From Portulaca oleracea (Eukaryota; Streptophyta; Magnoliopsida; Caryophyllales; Portulacaceae), in assembly GCA_029582165.1 (NCBI GenBank), contig CM055881.1, positions 23,479,594 through 23,543,593 on the forward strand: a DNA stretch of 64,000 nucleotides, written 5' to 3'. Below the pieces are notes generated by a model that saw only the letters and a program-made list of their open reading frames with translations, had not been told where the DNA came from and searched no databases. Made by a program: the position numbers and the translations under genes. Shown piece after piece: positions 22,204 to 32,579 of this stretch (positions are counted from its first letter, which is position 1; each line of letters starts with the position of its first letter).

Positions 22204-23087
22204 TCCTCTCCTTCTTGAAGAGGATTTGCCCTCAAATCCACGTCGGGTTCAACATCCTTGATGTAAGGCGAAAGATCCCCGACATTGAAAGTAGAGGAGA
22301 TACCCATATCACTCGGAAGATCAAGCTTGTAAGCATTGTCGTTTATCTTGGCCAAGATCTTGAACGGTCCCTCGCTTCATGGCATAAGTTTACTACTCCT
22401 TCGGGAAGGGAACCATTCCTTCCTCAAGTGGAACCAAACCAAGTCCTCGGGTTTGAAGGTGATACCGCGATGATGCTTGTTGGCCCGGGACTTGTAAAGT
22501 TCATTGGTGCACTCGATCTTCTCACGAATTTTCCGGTGAAGATTTTGGATCCCGCCGGCCTTCTCACTTGCTTCAAAGTTAGCCCTCGACTCTAATGGAA
22601 GAGGAAGGAGCTCGATAGGAGTAATAGGGTTGACCCAGTAGTAAGTCTTGAAGGGCGAATGACCCGTTGCAAAAGAAGGGGCCCAATTGTAGGCAAACTC
22701 GGCGTGACAAAGCCTGGCATCCCAATCTTGTAAACTCTTGCTCACAAGACCCCGAAGCAATGTAATGAGAGTCTTGTTACTCACCTCACTTTGACCATCC
22801 GTTTGAGGGTGACGCGACGTGCTTAAAAGGAGCTTCGTTCCAAGGAGCTTCCATAAAGACCTCCAGAAATGACTCATGAACTTAGTGTCACGATCCAAGA
22901 CAATAGTCCTGGGAACACCATGCAAGCGCACTACCTCTCGGAAGAAGATAGTAGCAATGTGGGTGGCATCATCGATCTTTTCGCAAGCAATGAAATGGGC
23001 CATCTTGGAGAAGCGATCCACGACGATGAGTATTGCATCTTTACCACGCACGGTCCGGGGAAGAGCCACAATAAAGTCCATACTCAA
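22053..23087 (-). pseudogene. Integrase of CRM-like element
   Basis: The minus-strand frame from 23087 shows the core: SMDFIVALPRTVRGKDAILI (first Asp), LDRDTKFMSHFW (second Asp) and RHPQTDGQSEVSNK (Glu), so the D,D,E residues are present. A frame change near 22360 leads to the C-terminal segment (22355-22053), with INDNAYKLDLP and STFNVGDLSPYI. It ends with residues encoded inside the 3' LTR (DEEVRVPFSVLVI onward). I see no clear chromodomain; the tail would correspond to the short CR-type end of CRM integrases, which is inference. Confidence 0.83.
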
Positions 23088-23141
23088 GTCCTCCCATGGG
23101 TCATTCGGAACGGGAAGGGGTGTATAAAGCCCTTGGTGGAA

Positions 23142-23822
23142 CTAACTTTTGGCATGGTGGTAAGAAACACACTTGGATACCACATCCTGCACGTCGCCTC
23201 CCATCTTTGGAAAGTAAAAGTGTTCCTTCAGCATGTCGATGGTCTTATTGATGCCGAAATGACCGGCAAGACCACCCTCGTGAACCTCTCGCACTAGTAG
23301 TTTCCTCAACGGGCATTTGGGGACACACAATTTGTTACCCTTGAAGAGAAATCTGTCTTGTAACAAATAGGGTCCATCGCCACCATCAAGGTGTGATTTG
23401 AAGTCCTCATCCTCCTTGTAGAACTCCCTCATGTGTTGGAATCCAAGGACCCTTGCCTCAACCACCGAAAGAAGAGAATATCTCCTAGAAAGTGTATCAG
23501 CAACCACGTCAACACTCCCCTTCTTGTGCTTTGCCACAAAGTTGAAAATTTGAAGAAACTTAACCCACTTAGCATGGCGAGAACTAAGCTTATGTTGTCC
23601 ATTCAAATATTTAAGAGCTTTGTGATCTGAATGAAGGACAAACTGGCTAGGTCTCAAGTAGTGAGACCAGTGATCGAGGGCTCGCACGAGAGCGTAGAAT
23701 TCCTTGTCATAAGTAGAATAATTCCTCCTCGACCCGCTGAGCTTCTCACTGAAATAAGCAATAGGGCGTTGGTTCTGCATCAAGACGGCCCCAGTGCCTA
23801 CCCCGCTAGCATCGCAATCCAC
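23142..23822 (-). pseudogene. RNase H and integrase N-terminus of CRM-like element
   Basis: The frame starts in the RNase H domain (DCDASGVGTGAVLMQ, YFSEKLSGSRRNYSTYDKEFYALVRAL, VLHSDHKALKYL). It continues into the integrase zinc-binding region (HEGGLAGHFGINKTIDMLKEHFYFPKM). In the last zinc-finger half, CVSYHHAK replaces the expected C-x2-C spacing, which suggests damage. It is separated from RT by a stop at 23901 and a short gap. Confidence 0.83.
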
Positions 23823-23900
23823 CTCGAAGACTTGTGTGAAGTCCGGGAGAGCAAGTACCTGAGCCTCACATAGTCGAGCCTTAAGCTTCTCAAATTCCCC

Positions 23901-25166
23901 TTAGGCAGCTCGGGTCAACTTAAAGGCACCCTTCTTCATACATTCGGTGATAGGGGCGATGAGGGTGCTAAAGCCCTTGATGAACCGTCGGTAAGACGAA
24001 GCAAGGTCGTGGAAACTCCTCACCTCCATGATAGTAGAGGGAGAGGGCCAAGAGCGAATGGCCTCCACTTTTGAGGGATCCATAGAGATACCCCAATCGG
24101 AAACAATATACCCAAGAAAGGTGACTTGGGGAGTGCAAAACTCGCACTTCTCTAGTTTGCCGAAAACTCGTTGCCACAAAACTTCGAACACCAACTCCAA
24201 ATGTGTAAGATGCTCCGCTTCACTCCTTGAATACACCAGAATGTCATCAAAATAAACCACCACAAATTTGCCGATAAAAGGTCTCAATACCTCGTTCGTG
24301 AGTCGCATGAACGTGCTAGGGGCGTTGGAGAGCCCGAATGGCGTGTCGAGCCACTCATATAACCCCCATTTCGTCTTGAAGGTCGTCTTCCACTCATCAC
24401 CTTCCATCATGCGAATCTGATGATAACCACTCTGAAGGTCGATCTTAGAGAAGATACACGAGCCATGTAACTCACCGAGCATGTCATGGAGCCTCGGTAT
24501 GGGATACCGATACTTGATGGTAATGTTGTTGATGGCTCGACTGTCGATACACATCCGGAAGATACCATCCTTCTTGGGAACCAGGAGGACCGGGACAGAA
24601 CAAGGGCTCATGCTCTCTCGAACATAGCCTCGAGAAACAAGTTCGTCCACTTGTCGTTGCAACTCCTTGGTTTCCTGTGGGTTGCACCGATATGCCGCCT
24701 TGTTGGGGAGTGGAGCTCCGGGACTAAGATCGATTTGATGCTCAATGCCCTGAATAGGAGGTAGACCCGGTGGAAGATCTTCGGGGAACACATCGTGGAA
24801 TTTGGCAAGAAGAGGGGCAATGAGAGGGTGTTTGGGTGTCACTACCTCACTTGTGTTTGCCTCTAAGAGGAGCAAGGAAAAAACGACCTTCCCCTTGCTT
24901 AGGGCTCGCTCAACCCGTGTTTCACTTAAGTGTTTAGGCTCCTCACTTCCCACCCCAGGTTTAGGAGATATAATTTCATGTGGTGCTAGTGGAAGAAGTT
25001 TAACCCTCTTGCCCTTGTGGGTGAATGTATAGGTGTTTTTCAACCCATTATGAACAGTTCGCTTGTCAAATTGCCACGGTCGACCCAACAATATATGGCA
25101 TGCGCTCATGGGAACAACATCACAAACAACAGAATCATCGTAGTTAGCACTGAAAGACAAATTCAC
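23901..25166 (-). pseudogene. Reverse transcriptase of CRM-like element
   Basis: A 421-codon frame covers the end of protease (CHILLGRPWQFDK) and a nearly complete RT: VPVLLVPKKDG, MCIDSRAINNI, FSKIDLQSGYHQIRM, TPFGLSNAPSTFMRL, the catalytic box YFDDILVYS and LEKCEFCTPQVTFLGYIVS. Both YFDD aspartates are intact. The frame ends with a stop at 23901 where RNase H should follow. Confidence 0.88.
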
Positions 25167-25172
25167 TAAGAC

Positions 25173-26225
25173 TTAGTTGGTTACCTTAATGCCATCTCGG
25201 TCATTGAGCCATTTGAGAGAGTAGGGACGAGGATGAGGTAATAGTGGCAATCCCAGCTTTTTAACCATATAAGTTGATGCAACGTTGGTACAGCTCCCTT
25301 CATCGATAATAAGATTGCAAACCTTGGACCCGACGAAACACCGTGATTGAAAAATTGTCTCCCTTTGGACCTTGTCAAGAGGGGCTTCATGAGTATGCAA
25401 AACTCGCCTCAAGACAAGAGCGTCACCATGCACGTGCGGCACGGGGGCGACATCCTCCTTATCACTCCCGTTATCCTCATCGTCAACCAACTCTGAATCA
25501 TCCTGTGTTGTTTGTAGTTCCTCATCAATATCCTGGACCTCCTTGACTCCTTGAGGGTCAAGGTCTGCCGGCATAGTGTCCATACCCATGGCATTTGAAA
25601 CACTTTCTACCCTCCATACGTCGAGTAGGATCCGTAGGAGACGCCATAACAAGTCCCTTCCCCTTGTCGGTACGGGGTGTCGAAGGAAACTTAGGTGTCT
25701 CACTAGACTTTGGGGTGCCCTATTGAGGAGGGGGTCGGCTTGATGGTGGAAAGTAAGCTCGTGGCACTGGTTTGGAAATTGCCTTTTCCTTCCTCCGTCG
25801 CTGAACCGAAAAGCCAAACTACACAAGTCATCCATAGAATAGTAGGGTTGAACCTCAACCTTCTTGGCAACAGCAGGATCTAACCTATTCAAGAATCGTA
25901 TCATCGTTTGTTCTTCTGACTCTTGGAGGTCACTTTTAATGAGGAGCTGCTCGAACTCCGAGATGTAATCGCTGGCGGATCGCCTGCCCTGAGTAAGAGC
26001 ATACAGTTTCCTCAAGACATCTTGCTTGTAAGTGTTGGGCAAGAAACGGCGATTCATCACTTGCTTGAGCCATGTCCAAGTAGAGATCCTTGCCCGACCT
26101 TCCCGAGCTCGTTGCGACTTCATATTCTCAAACCAAAGTGAAGCGGCTTTGGTGAGCTTTAAACTAGCAACCTTGAAAGATTTCTCGTCATCATATTCCT
26201 TGGTTTCAAAGATACTATCCATCAA
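25173..26225 (-). pseudogene. Gag and protease region of CRM-like element
   Basis: The first part is a retrotransposon gag domain (KLTKAASLWFENMK, then YALTQGRRSASDYISEFEQL). A frameshift hides the zinc knuckle: the CFKCHGYGH pattern is visible in another frame near 25570-25610. An acidic linker (DDEDNGSDKEDV) leads into the protease core, where the usual DSG or DGG motif reads DEG (IIDEGSCTNVAS). That change would probably inactivate it. An in-frame stop separates this block from the upstream gag start. Confidence 0.8.
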
Positions 26226-26630
26226 TTAGACCCATTCAAGGTACTTGTCCGGATCATTGGAACCATTGAACTCGGGGATGTCGATCTTGACGTCTTGGAA
26301 ATCGTCACGAGGGGGCCTTTCATGCACTTCTCGACGAGGTCGGCGTCGAGGGGAGCCTCTACCATCGTCACTCGACTCAAAGTTGGGAGGAGGACGGATA
26401 GGGCTTTGTGCGCGCCTCCGACGTTCGATTTGGGGTTGACCTTGACGTTGCGTGACCATGTTGTTTACTTGGGCTGCAAGGTCCAGAAGAGCCCGCTCGA
26501 TATTGAAGTTCTGGTTCTCAATGGAGGTGAACCGTTCGTCTATGGTGGTGAATCGGTTCTCGATATCTAGAGCTCGAGGACTTCTCCGGTGGCTTGGTTC
26601 TTCTCGATCGGAATTAACTTCTTCGTCCAT
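26226..26630 (-). pseudogene. Gag N-terminus of CRM-like element
   Basis: A 134-codon minus-strand frame starts MDEEVNSDREEPSHRRSPRA and contains a heptad-like stretch (IENRFTTIDERFTSIENQNF). Arg/Pro-rich segments follow, then IDIPEFNGSNDPDKYLEWV, the start of the gag domain. A stop after LEWV splits it from the rest of gag. Confidence 0.8.
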
Positions 26631-26934
26631 ATCGAGGGAAGGGTGAAGGATGGTATGTGTTTAGGATGTTTTTGTGGAGTTTAGGGGTTTTCTTGTAGTT
26701 GGTTAGAGTTAGGCTAAGGGTTCTTTGCGTTTCCAGGCACATTTTTCGAACTCTTCCTCAAAGCTCCAAATGACTTCAAAAACACCAAATACAAACACAA
26801 TACAATGTACTCCAATACTCTTGGATAGCACAAGGGTTGGGGAACACCAATAGATACAAGAAATCCAACAAAACCCAATACTAGAGAAATACTACCAAGA
26901 ACAATGAATAAAACTCAAGCAAAATAAAACCAAA

Positions 26935-26946
26935 GCTTTGATACCA
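26935..26946 (-). other. Primer-binding site of CRM-like element
   Basis: GCTTTGATACCA on the plus strand reads TGGTATCAAAGC on the minus strand, complementary to initiator tRNA-Met with one change from the usual GAGC. About 32 bp separate it from the LTR border I infer, more than usual, so the true LTR end may lie closer. Confidence 0.7.
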
Positions 26947-26978
26947 AAAAGAGCGTTACCGATCACGTGGAGGGAGAT

Positions 26979-27814
26979 TGATTGCTTGAGTATTGAAGAA
27001 ATAACAAGGAAGAGCTTTAACAACAATGGAGATAATAAAAGACCTTAGCAAGGAATGTCCACTACCTTAGTCTAGCATTTCACTATGATCAAATAGGAAT
27101 AATCCACCACTAACCATTAAAGGAATGACTTGAACACCACCAAACAATGCTTGGCTGAAGTAAACAAGATTTTGGGGACGAGGCTTGGGAAGCACTCATT
27201 CATTTCATATCATAATATTATAAGCTGTCTTGAAAAATTGAAAACAGGGTATTTATACTAAGCAGCAAAATTAAGCCAAAACTCAGCACAAAAACAAAAT
27301 AGCTCACGCGCACAGCAGCACTGTTGCGGGCGCGGCGCCAGCAGTCGCGGGCGCGACAGACTTCTGCCTCGAACAACCCATCGCCTGGCGAAGTGTGTCG
27401 CGGGCGCGACCGCCTTCTATCCCAAAGCACTCCTAGGCTTGCTGTGGTGTGTCGCGGCCACTACAAAATGTGTTAGGGGCGCGACCCCCTAGTTAGAATG
27501 ATGTCATGGGCGCGACATGTTGCTGTTTGCTGGGCGCTGCTTCCTCCTTGAACTTTATTGATTCTGGGGCTACACCCTTACCCTGATACCTCCTAGCTTC
27601 CAAGCTCGGGACGGCTCGGACCGGTCCCGAGACCTCCAGGGTTGGTGCATTAAACGAGCCTTCCTAGAAGGTCCCGTGGCCCATCCATTGGATGGCCGAA
27701 ACTAACCTTGCAACTCCGGGAGTTACCGAGAATTGTAGCTCAAGGTTCGATATAGACGAGGCGGCTCGCTTGGTAGAGATCACAAGCGCGGAGAATGGAA
27801 CCCGGACCTCTTCA
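26979..27814 (-). mobile_element. 5' LTR of CRM-like element (right copy)
   Basis: It is homologous to the left copy from TGATTGCTTGAG to CCTCTTCA. It carries dyad cluster 5 (27322-27516): GTCGCGGGCGCGAC twice, GTTGCGGGCGCGGC, GTCGCGGCCACTAC, GTTAGGGGCGCGAC and GTCATGGGCGCGAC. The many differences from the left LTR indicate an old insertion. Confidence 0.82.
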
Positions 27815-27818
27815 TCAG

Positions 27819-30789
27819 TGTAACGTCCCCAGATTCATAATCATCATATCAAGACTAAACATTTCATAACCCAAGGATTAACACAGCAGAATTTATAATC
27901 CGAAGGCATTACCGCCGTCCATGATCATAGACAAGGCTAACAAGACACTGTTTGCAACTTAACATTCCCAAAGTTGAAATGCATATTAATATATCTCACA
28001 ACATGCATACCATACTAACTTAGGATCAATACATCACCGTTCCAAGACAATATATTACACCCAATACCCAAAGATCATATAACTGCAAGACTCTTATACA
28101 TCAAGCTATCAAACATATACACCAAAGGTGAAAGATGACTTCCTTAAACAAAGGGACCTTCTGCTCTTCAATTTGACTCGATTTCTTACTGATTCTTGGC
28201 TTATCCTTACTAGGGGAATCACCTAAAACAAAAACAGAAACTTCACAAATGAGTTGGCTTAACTCAGTACACATACCCCTACAGTGTAAACTTTAACAGT
28301 TCATTTTAGTTCGCGCATTTTTTTAAGTCAAGACATAAAAACTTGAATAACCAAGAAACAAAATAAAATAAACATTATCGTCATAAACATCGTCGTCATC
28401 ATCATCATCATCATCATCATCATAGACCTCAATATAGACCTCATTATAGACCTCATCATAGACACTGGCCAAGTCGCATGACAGATGCCTGTCGACATCG
28501 AAAGTGCTTCAGTTCGATTAGCACCACATAACAAGAGACCTCATCATTAAAAGAATAAAACCATAAACTTTCTTTACGTAAAACATCATGCAGTCATTAG
28601 CATAAAACATCAGCATAAAACATCATCGTCAATAAAACATGCTTGGAAAAGGTAGGCAATGTGCGTACCTGAACACCTGAAACTTAAACACCAACTTGGA
28701 CCCGCACGGACTTGAACAGGTGGGTGCGACGACCTTTTGAGAGCTTTTAAGAAAGACCAACAATCATGAATTAGAACCTAAGTTGGATGAGAGTAATGAA
28801 GAATATCCTAGTAGAATCCTAGGATTACTTGATACTTAAACTTGCTTCCAAAGGCTCACTCGGAAGGCAATAACTTCTCCCACAAGTATCTTATCATTAT
28901 GGATAAGGACTTTCTGAAAAGCTAAGCTCATTTACCACAACTCCTTAGTTGATCATGATGGTCAAAAACGTTGTTAAGGAGGGTAAAAATCCCCCAACTC
29001 AGAAGGTTGTCTAGAACATACAAGAATGGATACCAGTTTTTCGAAAAATCATAACTCGGGTTGTAGACCTCGGTTAGGGACGTGTAAGTTGTCTATGGAA
29101 AGCTTTGAAAGACATACTAAGATTATCATGTTGATCATAAACTGATTTAGACATAGGAAAGGCATGAATTTAGGCCATGAACACAGCAGAACCCCTAAAA
29201 ATTCTGGGCAGAACCATGAGTACTGGTGGTGATTCGGTAGTCCATAACTTTCACTCCCGATGTCCTATGAATGCCTAAAAGACCATTCTGGAAAGCTTGA
29301 CATACACTCTACAACTTTCATATTAAACACTTAAATCAATAAGGTCTCCAACCAGCCTTAAAACATGCATTTACCTACCTATCTCAAAAATCGTATAAAA
29401 ATTCATGTGTTTACGGTTTTGGCCATAACGAGAGATATACATAACGAAACTCCGGGATTCAAAAACCGGGTGTTAACTTATACCTTAAGATACCTAAACA
29501 AACCATAGGGTAAAAACATATTTTATACCCCCTGGAATTTCCAGATTGCAACCAGACCTGAAATTCACCCTTTATTTGATCTCGCATGCATCCTAAACCT
29601 TAGTATTCAACTCTAATCTTCCCCAAATCACTTCCCAAGCATCATTACTTTTTTTCCAGCAATAAACACATCCAGAATTCTTCATTATTGCCCACCTTTC
29701 ACACATGCAATACAAGATCTCATCATAATTTAACCTCCCAAACATATTCCTTCATGAACTCAACATTAAAACATCATAATACTCACTATTTTGTCATTCT
29801 AATCCAAATCCAAGTACATGCATCTATAAATAATCATAAAATTCACACTTTTACAGTGAATTACTCAATTAAATCATCATGCATAAACAAATCTCAACAA
29901 TCAAACCTCAACCAAGTCATACTCATCCAATCATAATCCATTTTCTTATGAGGCATTTCATCGAACACTTTATGTGCATCATAATACACTAAAAATCAAT
30001 CTCTAATTGTCAATAAAAACCCAAGATTAAAACCTGCACTCTTATTAATCTTTAAAACACACCAACTATACTAAGAAACTCATAATTTGCATCATCTACC
30101 TCAAAGAAATTTGAATGGAGAATTAGGGTTTAGAGGTTACCTTTGAGAAAGAGGAATTAAGAGGAACAGAGGAAGTACTCTTGCTGAAGGGAGACGCCGA
30201 TCACCATCCCTGGTGGCGTCGCCGGTTTCCTGACGCCGACGGGCGTCGACCGGTAGAGGGAGATACACAACAGAGAGACAGAGGCAGTGAAGAGAGTGGG
30301 AGCAAGAGTAGAATGGTTCCGCTTTGTGAATTAAGAAGATGAATAATAAAGAGCAATCCCAATTGTTATTACAATGGAAATTTAAAAAAAACGGTGGGTT
30401 TAATTACTTATAGGCCCAATCCAAAAACCTCTCAACCTACCTCCCTTCCTTATACTTATTGTTCTCTTAACCAGATATCATTAACTTGGGTTCCCAAATA
30501 AAATTCTATGAGACTAAACTATGAGAGAGTTTAATAATAACACTGTCATAAGTCTTCACGTCTCAAATATTAATAAACCGAATAAACTCGAATAAGAAAT
30601 TGCCAGACAAATAAACGAAGTATTATGGTTACTAGGAAGAATCGGGAATACCATTTGAGGAGTATCTACTAAGATTACTATACTGGAACATCGATGGTCG
30701 TTTCACTGTTCAAGTCTTGCAAAACAATTAAATTGATTAATTAACCTAATTAAACTACATTAGAGTTTAATTACCACTGGGTTATTACA
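27819..30789 (-). mobile_element. Solo LTR, probably gypsy, 2,971 bp
   Basis: The segment begins TGTAACGTCCCC and ends GGGTTATTACA, with TG...CA borders. It is flanked by ATCAG (27814-27818) and ATCAA (30790-30794), a 5-bp target duplication with one mismatch. No coding sequence lies inside. Read on the minus strand, a TATA-like CCTATAAGTAA (about 30400-30411) precedes a leader with CTCTCTGTTGTGTATC and a splice-donor-like CAAAGGTAACC, so the LTR probably points to the minus strand. Solo LTRs arise by recombination between the two LTRs of one element. Confidence 0.7.
28391..28423 (+). repeat. CAT trinucleotide repeat
   Basis: About eight to nine CAT/TCA units in a row inside the solo LTR. 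The minus-strand frame over it is a low-complexity artefact. Confidence 0.85.
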
Positions 30790-30794
30790 ATCAA

Positions 30795-32006
30795 AGAATT
30801 AATGATAACTATTTTTCAAAATTTAGCAAAAGAACCAACATGAAAGATCTTAAATTTTGGTCGTATAAACAAAAATGAAGTGACTTTATGAGCTATGATG
30901 ATAGATCTATTCTTTTTAAGCACAACCAAGCTAATTATTAGTGAAATATGAGTATATGATACCCCACTTCTAAAATCTAAAAGATAAAACATGAAACATG
31001 AAACTATTTTATTTTTTTTATAGGAGCATAAAAATGAAATTATATATCAATTAAAACCCATCAATATTGTTGCCGGCTCTTTCTTTGCGCTTTTCAACAA
31101 TTAATTATTTGTCTCTTGCTATTTATTTGATATGATGCTGATTTGGAGGAAATAGGAACATCAAAAAATAAAATTCGAACATTTCAACAAATTAAGCACA
31201 AATTAAACTAATGAGTCAAAAATTGGTTTCGTTTTCAAACCAGTAAAAGTAAGTTTAGAAAATTTTAAATCTATCATTTGTGAATCTACAAGATAATAGA
31301 CATAAGATGCAGGACTAGTGAACTAAGAAATCAAGAATTTTAGGAGAAAAAGATCTAGATTTGAGGAGTGATATTATAGAAGAGAAGAGGGAGACAATAA
31401 GTTGAGAGATAGACTAATTCTTACCATTAGTGAATGATGAACGACCGTCGATTCAAAGGATAATAAGCCAAATTTGAGTATTTACTCTCACTTCCATTGA
31501 AGCTTTTTGCTTGATTTTCTCATATACTCCTTGGATTCTTCATTTTTCATGAATGATTTCAATATTATGATCAATAATACTACAAATTAAGACAGACATG
31601 GAGCCAAAAAGAGAGAAAGAGAATTATGGAGTGAGAATGGAAAATAGGACAGTGGGGGCTAGGGTTTCTGAGGAAGAAAATGAGGGTGAAATAGGTTGGG
31701 CCTATACTTATTTGTTAAAAAGAGACCACATAACTTTGTATTCTTTATTAATTTTTAAACTTTTCTGAAATTTTATTTTATTTTTACCGTCCACTTCCAA
31801 GATTTATTCATATATTATATAAGTGCTGGAGCAATGAAAAAAGTTTTGTGGGCCAACAACTTGATGTTGTGACGTTTGCAATTGTCATCGTGCACCTTGT
31901 GGCGTGTGCAATTGTCATCGTGCACCTTGTGGCTAAGCTTTTTCCCGTGATGCCTGGGAAAGACGTCACTGGTTTTGCGTCGCTGTTGAGGATTTTTGTT
32001 GTAGTG
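30795..32006. other. Right arm of CACTA element
   Basis: AT-rich sequence with no transposase similarity. Near the end (31872-31936) a 33-bp unit containing GCAATTGTCATCGTGCACC is present twice in tandem. GTGACG/CGTCAC words follow up to the terminal inverted repeat. Confidence 0.65.
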
Positions 32007-32579
32007 ATTTTAGCAACCATTTCATATTCTAACTATTTTTCAAAAAAATTATGTGGAAAAAATGGTTGGAAATTCCAACCGCTTTTGTTAAAATGGTTGA
32101 AAATTTTTTCTACCATCCTTTTCCTACTATTTAAAAATGGTTGGGAAAATGGTCGAGTTACTAACCATTTTCCCAACCAATTTCAAATAATAAGAAAAAG
32201 GATGGTGGGAAAAAAGAGGAGTGTAAACCTTGTAACATCCTCAATTAAAGGCACTTAATGATGGTCCTTAAAGTTGTCCATGACCTTGACCAAGTAAATT
32301 GACTACATGTTGTATTAGAAATATAGTTGTTGGGGTGATAAATCACATGGTTAATCAGGATTATATAATAATGACGGGATAATTTTTAGTCGTTAGGCAT
32401 TAATTTGGAACTAGGTGCCTAACACGGATAGTGTCAAATGTGACACAATCCATGTGGACTTGTTTTCTCATTTCCTTTCTTTTTGGACAAAGCACGACCT
32501 CTGTCAGGTCCAAATCCATCTGTATTGACCATATTCTTTATATTAAGCTTTAGTATGGTCCTTATACTTGTCTTACTAA
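32007..32579. other. CACTA target region
   Basis: Sequence outside the CACTA element is rich in AATGGTTGG/CCAACCATT words in both orientations (32030-32200). Similar CAACC words lie left of the element (20555-20610), so the transposon probably landed in an older small repeat. No gene seen. Confidence 0.4.

Larger units (their letters stand above)
21345..27814 (-). mobile_element. Ty3/gypsy chromovirus-type LTR retrotransposon, CRM-like, minus strand
   Basis: Two LTR copies (21345-22203 and 26979-27814) flank gag, protease, RT, RNase H and integrase on the minus strand. A minus-strand primer-binding site TGGTATCAAAGC lies at 26935-26946 and a purine tract AAGAAGGAGAGGA precedes the 3' LTR (22204-22216). 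RT blocks such as ETKELQRQVDELVSRGYVRE resemble CRM chromoviruses. The end of pol runs into the 3' LTR, also reported for CRM elements. Stops and frameshifts make it dead. The 5-bp flanks (TTAAT and TCAGT) do not match exactly. Confidence 0.82.
20614..32006. mobile_element. CACTA (En/Spm) transposon, non-autonomous, enlarged by nested insertions
   Basis: The left end is CACTACAACAAAAAAGCC and the right end is GGATTTTTGTTGTAGTG, an inverted repeat starting with the canonical CACTA. It is flanked by the 3-bp target duplication ATT (20611-20613 and 32007-32009). GTGACG/CGTCAC words cluster within 170 bp of both ends, as expected of subterminal transposase-binding repeats. The 11.4-kb span contains a CRM-like gypsy element (21345-27814) and a solo LTR with its target duplication (27815-30794). 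That leaves about 1.9 kb of CACTA sequence with no transposase, hence non-autonomous. Confidence 0.88.

Noticed and set aside
26935..26946. GCTTTGATACCA as part of a tRNA gene
   Set aside because: Only the 12-bp primer-binding complement is present. There are no tRNA arms or anticodon loop around it.
28328..28534. Methionine-rich minus-strand ORF
   Set aside because: The Met run is the CAT microsatellite read backwards, and the frame lies in a solo LTR.
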